A stretch of 11,768 nucleotides of DNA from JACCXJ01 sp052387115 (GTDB lineage: Bacteria; Pseudomonadota; Gammaproteobacteria; JACCXJ01): assembly GCA_052387115.1 (NCBI GenBank), contig JBQTJM010000267.1, positions 1 to 11,768 on the forward strand, read 5' to 3'. Made by a program: the position numbers and the translations under genes. Positions 7,510-11,768 of the stretch are shown piece after piece. The first letter of the stretch is position 1. Every line of letters begins with the position of its first letter. The notes under the pieces are model-generated. The model saw only the letters and a list, made by a program, of their open reading frames with translations. It did not search any database and was not told the origin of the DNA.

Positions 7510-8423
7510 AAAAGGACTTTCGTGAGGCCCTGGCACCTGCGCTGTTTTTTGCCATCCCGCGGCGGATGTGGCTGCTCGCGCTGGCCCTCTCCTGGGTCGG
7601 GCTCGGGTCGGGTCCGGCGCTCGCCAACGGCGCTCATGGCCCGGGGCTGGGCGTGCCAGGGCTGGGAGTGTACTTCTGGGACACGACCGAGGTCCTCGCC
7701 GGGGACGAGCGTCACCGGGACCTCTGGCATGCGCTCAAGGCGAGAGGCGCCAAAGACCTCATGCTGTCCTTCACAGCGGCGCAGATCGAGGCCCTGGGCG
7801 GCGAGCCGGCGCGTGGCCGGCTGCAGGCCTTCGTCCGCACTGCCGAGCGGCGTGGTTTCGGTGTGAGGCTCCTGCTCGGCGAGCCGAGTTGGATCCTCCC
7901 GGAACATCGCGGCGACCTCATCGCTCTGTTGAGGGCCCTGAGCGGTTTGCCGCTTACGGCGGTCAACCTGGACCTCGAGCCCAACCAACTCGACGAGGTG
8001 GCCTTGGGGACCACGTACCTCTTGGAAGAGCTCTTGAAGACGCTCGCGGATGCCAAGCTCGCGAGCTCCTGGCCGGTGGGGCTCAGCATCCATCCGCGCT
8101 ACCTGGCCGCGCCGCTCGGCGACATCGACTTCGCGACGGCGCTGGAACGCCTGGGGCTCGACGAGGTGGTGCTCATGACCTATGTGGTATCGCGTGAGCG
8201 CGTCCTCCAGATCGTGACCCCGATCCTCGATGCCCACCCCGGACTGCGCTTCGGCGTCGCCCAGAGCGTCGAGCCGTTCCTGGCCCCCGAGGAGACCCAT
8301 GCCGGGGTCGGGTATGCGGAGTTTCAAGGGCGCATGAAGGCGCTGGCCGAGGGCCTCGGGCGGCCGAACTTCACGGGCCTCTATGTGCAGGATTGGGATG
8401 CCTATCGCCGCATGCCGCGATGA
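7506..8423 (+). CDS. Exported TIM-barrel, glycoside-hydrolase-like protein
   Basis: A 305-residue protein with a long signal peptide ending at PALA-N (residue 40). The hydrophobic core starts at MWLLALALSW (21-30), so an in-frame ATG at 7566 is an alternative start, although the site AGAGGA at 7493-7498 favours the ATG at 7506. The mature part has alternating strand/helix segments of a TIM barrel: GVYFWD (54-59), DLMLSFT (84-90), GVRLLLGEP (119-127), AVNLDLEP (152-159), VGLSIHP (191-197), EVVLMTYV (220-227), RFGVAQSVEP, and GLYVQDWD near the end. LDLEP with E158 and the later MTY resemble the acid/base and strand signatures of GH18-like barrels, but the full DxxDxDxE motif is absent and I cannot name the family. 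Its place inside a synthase/TolC/HlyD operon suggests a polymer-trimming or polymer-binding role. Both gene ends overlap neighbours as ATGA. Confidence 0.7.
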   Translation: MKKDFREALAPALFFAIPRRMWLLALALSWVGLGSGPALANGAHGPGLGVPGLGVYFWDTTEVLAGDERHRDLWHALKARGAKDLMLSFTAAQIEALGGEPARGRLQAFVRTAERRGFGVRLLLGEPSWILPEHRGDLIALLRALSGLPLTAVNLDLEPNQLDEVALGTTYLLEELLKTLADAKLASSWPVGLSIHPRYLAAPLGDIDFATALERLGLDEVVLMTYVVSRERVLQIVTPILDAHPGLRFGVAQSVEPFLAPEETHAGVGYAEFQGRMKALAEGLGRPNFTGLYVQDWDAYRRMPR

Positions 8424-9559
8424 AGGTCCGATTCCAACCCAGCGCCCGCCAGGTGCCCGAGGCACAGCAAGCAGCCAAGATCCCGTATGCACCGGCCAAA
8501 CGTCCCCTGCCGCGCTGGCGCTGGTATCTCACACTCGCGCTGGTCACGAGCCCGCTCATCTACCTCGTCTCGACGGCGGCCTATGCCCTGCTCTTCCTGG
8601 TGGCGCCGGGTAACGTGATCCTAAAACAGTACCTGCTCCATGCCACGTCCTCGGGATATGTGAAGCGCCTGCACGCGGAGATCGGCGGGGAGGTCACCGT
8701 CGGCCAGAGGCTCGTGGACCTCGTCGATCCGGTGCTGGAGGAGCGGCAGACGCGGTTCAGGAGCGAGTTGGCCTCTCTCAAACCCTCGGTGTCCAGCCGC
8801 TCGCCCGATCTGGAATCGGTTCTGATGGGACAGATCCGCTTGGCCGAAGACGTCGTCGCGCAGCACCGGGAGCGGCTCTCGACCCTGCAGCGCCTGTTTG
8901 CGCAGGGGGCCGCGACACGCGGCGAGGTCGCCGAGGCCCGTGGTCTCGTGTCCCAGGCCGAGGGCGATGTGAACCGCGCCCGGATCGAGCTGGCAGAGGA
9001 GCAGCGGCGCGCCAGCTCGCCGGGCGACTGGCAGCTCGCCGGTTCGCAGGACCGCCTGCGTGCCGAGCTCGATGTGCTCGCCTATCAGCGCTCGCAGCTC
9101 CTGCAGGCGGCGGGTTATCCCGGTCGCGTGACCGACGTCTACGCGGTCGAGGGCGAGTTCGTCACCGTCGGGGCCAAGCTCATGCAGATCGGTCTCCTCA
9201 CCGACCCCGAGATCGTGGTCTATGTCGAGCCCAAGCACGCGCAGCGGCTCCGACCCGGGAGCGGCGCGAGCGTCACCTTCCCCGACGGCAGCGTCCTGGG
9301 TGCGCGGGTTACCGCCCGGCCCTTCCTCACCCGCCGCCTGCCGCCCGAGCAGGTGGGAAGCCTGGGCGTGCGCACGATCTCCGTCGTAGTCACCCTGGCG
9401 CCCGAGACGAGCTGGCCGAAGGAACAGCTCATCCACGGGCTGCCGCTCGAGGTGCGGTTCCACCACGGATGGGAGGCGGAGTGGCGGCGCGCGGTCGTCT
9501 CCGTGTGGCCCGACCCGAGCGGAACCCCCACGGCCCTGGCAGCGAGATCGATCCCCTGA
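8420..9559 (+). CDS. HlyD-like membrane fusion protein (periplasmic adaptor)
   Basis: A 379-residue inner-membrane-anchored adaptor: a short basic cytoplasmic tail (1-35), one membrane segment (about 36-62), a first half-lipoyl motif (ATSSGYVKRLHAEIGGEVTV, 75-94), a coiled-coil hairpin (about 105-230, Glu/Arg/Gln rich with ALxRL-type heptads such as LQRLFAQGAATRGEV), a second half-lipoyl motif (GRVTDVYAVEGEFVTVGAKL, 235-254) and a beta-barrel region to the C-terminus. Adaptors of this class bridge an inner-membrane transporter to TolC. Here the only candidate inner partner in the operon is the glycosyltransferase, reminiscent of Alg44 in alginate secretion but without a PilZ domain. The chosen ATG overlaps the preceding TGA as ATGA; an in-frame ATG 27 nt earlier would eat into the upstream gene and is less likely. 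Confidence 0.86.
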   Translation: MKVRFQPSARQVPEAQQAAKIPYAPAKRPLPRWRWYLTLALVTSPLIYLVSTAAYALLFLVAPGNVILKQYLLHATSSGYVKRLHAEIGGEVTVGQRLVDLVDPVLEERQTRFRSELASLKPSVSSRSPDLESVLMGQIRLAEDVVAQHRERLSTLQRLFAQGAATRGEVAEARGLVSQAEGDVNRARIELAEEQRRASSPGDWQLAGSQDRLRAELDVLAYQRSQLLQAAGYPGRVTDVYAVEGEFVTVGAKLMQIGLLTDPEIVVYVEPKHAQRLRPGSGASVTFPDGSVLGARVTARPFLTRRLPPEQVGSLGVRTISVVVTLAPETSWPKEQLIHGLPLEVRFHHGWEAEWRRAVVSVWPDPSGTPTALAARSIP

Positions 9560-9924
9560 TCCGGCATCGCACTCCTCCCGAAACGATCCCGGTCGAGGTC
9601 CTGGCGCGCTCACAGCGCCATTACGACGCGCTCCTGAACGGCCTCGCGGCGGTGGTTTGGGAGATGGACGCGGAGACGCTGCGACTGACCTTCACCACCC
9701 GCAACATCGAAGCGGTGTTTGACATCACCGAGAACAGCGAGCCCGAAGAGGCCCTGAAGCGCCGCATCGCCACCCTGGAGACCGAGGTACCGCCTACGAC
9801 ATCTATTCGTCGGAATCTGGTGACCTGGCTCTCGTCCCAGTCGGGAATGGGGGTTGTCGGACCCGAGGTACAGCTTCGGGGACAAGGAGCAGTGATCGAG
9901 TTGGCGATATCCGCCGCTCGCTAA
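9469..9924 (+). CDS. Small PAS-like protein, probably a decayed signalling-gene remnant
   Basis: The reading frame starts inside the end of the HlyD gene in another frame (ATG 9469; GTG at 9481 or 9505 possible; none has a good ribosome site), so only the part after 9559 is independently supported. From about residue 47 it reads like the beginning of a PAS domain (SQRHYDALLNGLAAVVWEMD, then LRLTFTTRNIEAVF). It passes at once into DITENSEPEEALKRRIATLE, which resembles the DITERKxAEEAL linker that normally follows a complete PAS/PAC domain about 60-70 residues later. The tail (GPEVQLRGQGAVIELAISAAR) resembles a piece of another PAS domain, then a TAA. No kinase, GGDEF or EAL output domain remains. 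The best reading is an internally deleted and truncated sensor fragment; a small functional PAS protein cannot be excluded. Confidence 0.5.
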   Translation: MGGGVAARGRLRVARPERNPHGPGSEIDPLIRHRTPPETIPVEVLARSQRHYDALLNGLAAVVWEMDAETLRLTFTTRNIEAVFDITENSEPEEALKRRIATLETEVPPTTSIRRNLVTWLSSQSGMGVVGPEVQLRGQGAVIELAISAAR

Positions 9925-9949
9925 AGTTTTTGTGCTCGTGGGTAGATAA

Positions 9950-9982
9950 CCGCCACCCGAACTGGCGGCAAAGGTTTGCCGC
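9950..9982 (+). promoter_or_regulatory. Two overlapping hairpins in the leader of the RHS gene
   Basis: CCGCCA (9950-9955) pairs with TGGCGG (9963-9968) around a 7-nt loop, and GCGGCAAA (9965-9972) pairs with TTTGCCGC (9975-9982). The two stems share 9965-9968 and so exclude each other. No T-run follows either stem, which argues against an intrinsic terminator. The structure sits 24 nt before the start of the downstream gene and could influence its expression, or be chance in GC-rich DNA. Confidence 0.35.
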
Positions 9983-9993
9983 GCGTTTCATTC

Positions 9994-10001
9994 AAAAGGA
10001 G
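9994..10001 (+). promoter_or_regulatory. Ribosome binding site of the RHS gene
   Basis: AAAAGGAG is a strong Shine-Dalgarno. Two consecutive ATG codons follow, 4 nt (10006) and 7 nt (10009) away; the second has the more usual spacing. The choice changes the protein by one residue. Confidence 0.7.
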
Positions 10002-10005
10002 ATTG

Positions 10006-11768
10006 ATGATGCGTGACGTAGGATACGGCAACGCGTTCGCCCTTCTTTTATCCATTTTCGCTGCCGTGAGCGCGATGGATGCCGCGCAAGCGTGCTCACT
10101 GCAATTTACCTCACCCGTACGCGGCAGTACGGTCATGAGCGCGACCGTGGGCGTTTCTGGCACCGGCTCGGGTACCGCGAATCCCGGCGACCTCGGGCAG
10201 GTCACCGCCACCGTGAATGGCCGGGTGTTTTTCCAGCGCAGCGGCGTCTTCACGAATCTCATCCAGTTTCTTGGCTCGGGCGCCGCTTCCGTCACGCTCG
10301 AGCCCGGCGCGAATCATTTCACTGTGCATGCCAGTGCCGGGTCCTGCAGCGCGTCCGACAGCATGGTGGTCTACTACACACCGCCGCCCCCACCGGAGAA
10401 GAAAGGGTCCGGCCCTCCGCGCGAGTGCAACGGCAGCAATCCCATCTGCGGTGGTACCGGCAACAAGTACCAGCGCGAGATCGATTACATGGGAGCCGGC
10501 GTTTTTCCGTTGCGTTTCGAGCGGCACTACAACAGCGCCTGGCCGGAAGAGCGGACGCTCGGCGCGCAGTGGCGGAGCCACTACGACCGGCAGCTCGCGA
10601 CCACCGCCACCCAGGCCGCGATCACGCGCCCCGAGGGTCAGGCGTTCCTGTTCAAGCTCGTCAGCGGCGTGTGGACGCCCGAGGTCGATGTGAGCGAACG
10701 CCTCGAGCGTCTGACCGACACGGCCGGGCAACTCATCGGATGGCGCTACACGACGAACAGCGATGACACGGAGCGCTACGATGCACAAGGCCGGCTCGCC
10801 GCCATCACCAACCGCCACGGGCTCACCCAGACGCTCGCCTACGATGCAGCGGGAAGGCTCGCGAGCGTCACCGATCCCGCCGGGCGGACGCTCGGCTTCA
10901 CCTATGATGAAGCACAGCGCCTGCAAACCATGACCGATCCCGCCGGGGGTGTCTATTCCTACCGCTACGATGGGAACGGCAACCTCGCGAGCGTCGGCTA
11001 CCCCGACGCGACGCCGGCCGATCCGAGCGACGATCCGATCCGGGTGTATCACTACGAGGACCCACGCTTTCCGCATCACCTGACTGGCCTCACCGACGAG
11101 AACGGCGACCGTTTTGCCACCTGGGCCTACGATCCATCCGGCCGGGGGGTCTTGTCGGAGCATGCGGGCGGTGCCGACCGGGTCACGTTCGCGTACCAAC
11201 CCGATGGCAGTACCACGGCCACCGATGCCTCGGGTCACACGCGGATCTATGCCTTCGACACCCTCCATGGCGTACCGAAGCTCACCGCGCTCGAGGGTGG
11301 TCCCTGCCGCGACTGTGGCGTGCAAGCGCGCGACATTACCTATGATGCCAAGGGCTTCGTCGCCTCGCGTACCGATTTCAACGGTCAGACCACCCTCTAC
11401 AGCCACGATGCGAGGGGACTCGAGCTCTCCCGCACCGAAGCCGCCGGGACCCCGGAAGAACGGACCGTCACGACTACGTGGCACCCGAGCCTGAGGGTGC
11501 CGATCGCGATCACGGAGCTCGGGAAGGAGACCACCTTTATCTATGATGCCGCCGGGCGCTTACTGAGGCGCTCGGAGTCCGATGCGGCGACCGGCGCCAC
11601 CCGTGTCACCACCCATACGTACAACGACCTCGGTCTCCTCGAGACCGTGGACGGACCGCGCACCGATGTCTCCGACATGACGCGCTTCGCCTACGACGCG
11701 CGCGGCGATCTCGTCTCCATCACCGACGCCCTGGGCCACCGGACCGAGATCACAGCCCACGACGCCCA
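10006..11768 (+). CDS. Exported YD/RHS-repeat protein, N-terminal part (3' end cut by window edge)
   Basis: The frame stays open for 587 codons and leaves the window. It starts with a signal peptide (hydrophobic FALLLSIFAAVSA, likely cut after A29, just before C30; AQAC is not a good lipobox). Residues about 31-122 form a beta-rich Ig-like segment (SPVRGSTV, ATVNGRVFFQ, LEPGANHFTVHA). A PPPPP linker follows at about 125-129, then a DUF6531-like entry region (GNKYQREIDYMGAG, FERHYNSAW) and, from Y258, a run of YD repeats (YDAQGRL, YDAAGRL, YDEAQRL, YDGNGNL, YDPSGRG, YDAKGFV, YDAAGRL, YDARGDL). A CRDC pair occurs at 434-437. Such proteins build a hollow beta-cage that often encloses a C-terminal toxin or effector; that region is not visible, so toxin, adhesin or wall-associated roles all remain open. 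There is no VgrG, PAAR or type VI gene in view. Confidence 0.88.
   Translation, partial: MMRDVGYGNAFALLLSIFAAVSAMDAAQACSLQFTSPVRGSTVMSATVGVSGTGSGTANPGDLGQVTATVNGRVFFQRSGVFTNLIQFLGSGAASVTLEPGANHFTVHASAGSCSASDSMVVYYTPPPPPEKKGSGPPRECNGSNPICGGTGNKYQREIDYMGAGVFPLRFERHYNSAWPEERTLGAQWRSHYDRQLATTATQAAITRPEGQAFLFKLVSGVWTPEVDVSERLERLTDTAGQLIGWRYTTNSDDTERYDAQGRLAAITNRHGLTQTLAYDAAGRLASVTDPAGRTLGFTYDEAQRLQTMTDPAGGVYSYRYDGNGNLASVGYPDATPADPSDDPIRVYHYEDPRFPHHLTGLTDENGDRFATWAYDPSGRGVLSEHAGGADRVTFAYQPDGSTTATDASGHTRIYAFDTLHGVPKLTALEGGPCRDCGVQARDITYDAKGFVASRTDFNGQTTLYSHDARGLELSRTEAAGTPEERTVTTTWHPSLRVPIAITELGKETTFIYDAAGRLLRRSESDAATGATRVTTHTYNDLGLLETVDGPRTDVSDMTRFAYDARGDLVSITDALGHRTEITAHDA

Noticed and set aside
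7467..9613. Minus-strand frames of 341 and 330 codons opposite the hydrolase-like and HlyD genes
   Set aside because: No start signals or domains; the plus-strand genes are joined by ATGA overlaps and carry clear topological features.
9950..9985. Intrinsic terminator after the exopolysaccharide operon
   Set aside because: The hairpins are not followed by a T-run; the short TTTTT lies before them at 9927-9931.
10870..10947. Direct 15-nt repeat ACCGATCCCGCCGGG (10870 and 10933)
   Set aside because: It encodes TDPAG at equivalent positions of adjacent YD repeats, so it is part of the protein repeat and not a mobile or regulatory repeat.
10111..11484. Minus-strand 457-codon frame opposite the RHS gene
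   Set aside because: Mirror of the repeat-rich plus-strand gene; its apparent repeats derive from the YD repeats.

Overview
The window is GC-rich and almost entirely coding. Gene style (a three-gene Gram-negative pyruvate dehydrogenase operon, TolC/HlyD envelope proteins, a processive GT2 synthase) points to a Gram-negative proteobacterium, most likely a high-GC gammaproteobacterium. This is inferred from protein character only; no rRNA, tRNA or other taxonomic marker is present. I found no insertion sequence, CRISPR array, tRNA or rRNA.

Left part (1-3188, minus strand): a compact operon for a 2-oxoacid dehydrogenase complex in the order E1 alpha, E1 beta, E2, read right to left with 8-nt and 4-nt overlaps. 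The E2 gene runs off the left edge and lacks only its last residues. The complex is most likely pyruvate dehydrogenase. An E3 (lipoamide dehydrogenase) gene is not in view.

Centre (3386-9559, plus strand): five tightly packed, probably co-transcribed genes, diverging from the dehydrogenase operon across a 197-nt gap. In order they are (1) a cytoplasmic protein with a receiver-like N-terminus, a six-CXXC zinc-ribbon region resembling the TackOD1 output domain, and a degenerate GGDEF domain that keeps an RxxD inhibitory-site motif; (2) a membrane-embedded family 2 glycosyltransferase with the complete D, DxD, (A)ED, QxxRW signature of processive polysaccharide synthases; (3) a TolC-family outer-membrane channel; (4) an exported TIM-barrel, glycoside-hydrolase-like protein; (5) an HlyD-like inner-membrane/periplasmic adaptor with one membrane segment. 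No ABC, RND or MFS pump is present, so the natural reading is a synthase-dependent exopolysaccharide machine: the synthase makes and translocates the polymer, HlyD and TolC span the envelope, the hydrolase trims the polymer, and the degenerate GGDEF protein is the likely control subunit. This layout is not one of the textbook Bcs, Pga, Alg or Pel operons and is the most interesting part of the window.

Right part (9469-11768, plus strand): a short PAS-like remnant that looks internally deleted, an 81-nt gap with two mutually exclusive hairpins, and the start of a large exported YD/RHS-repeat protein that runs off the right edge, so its C-terminal domain is unknown.
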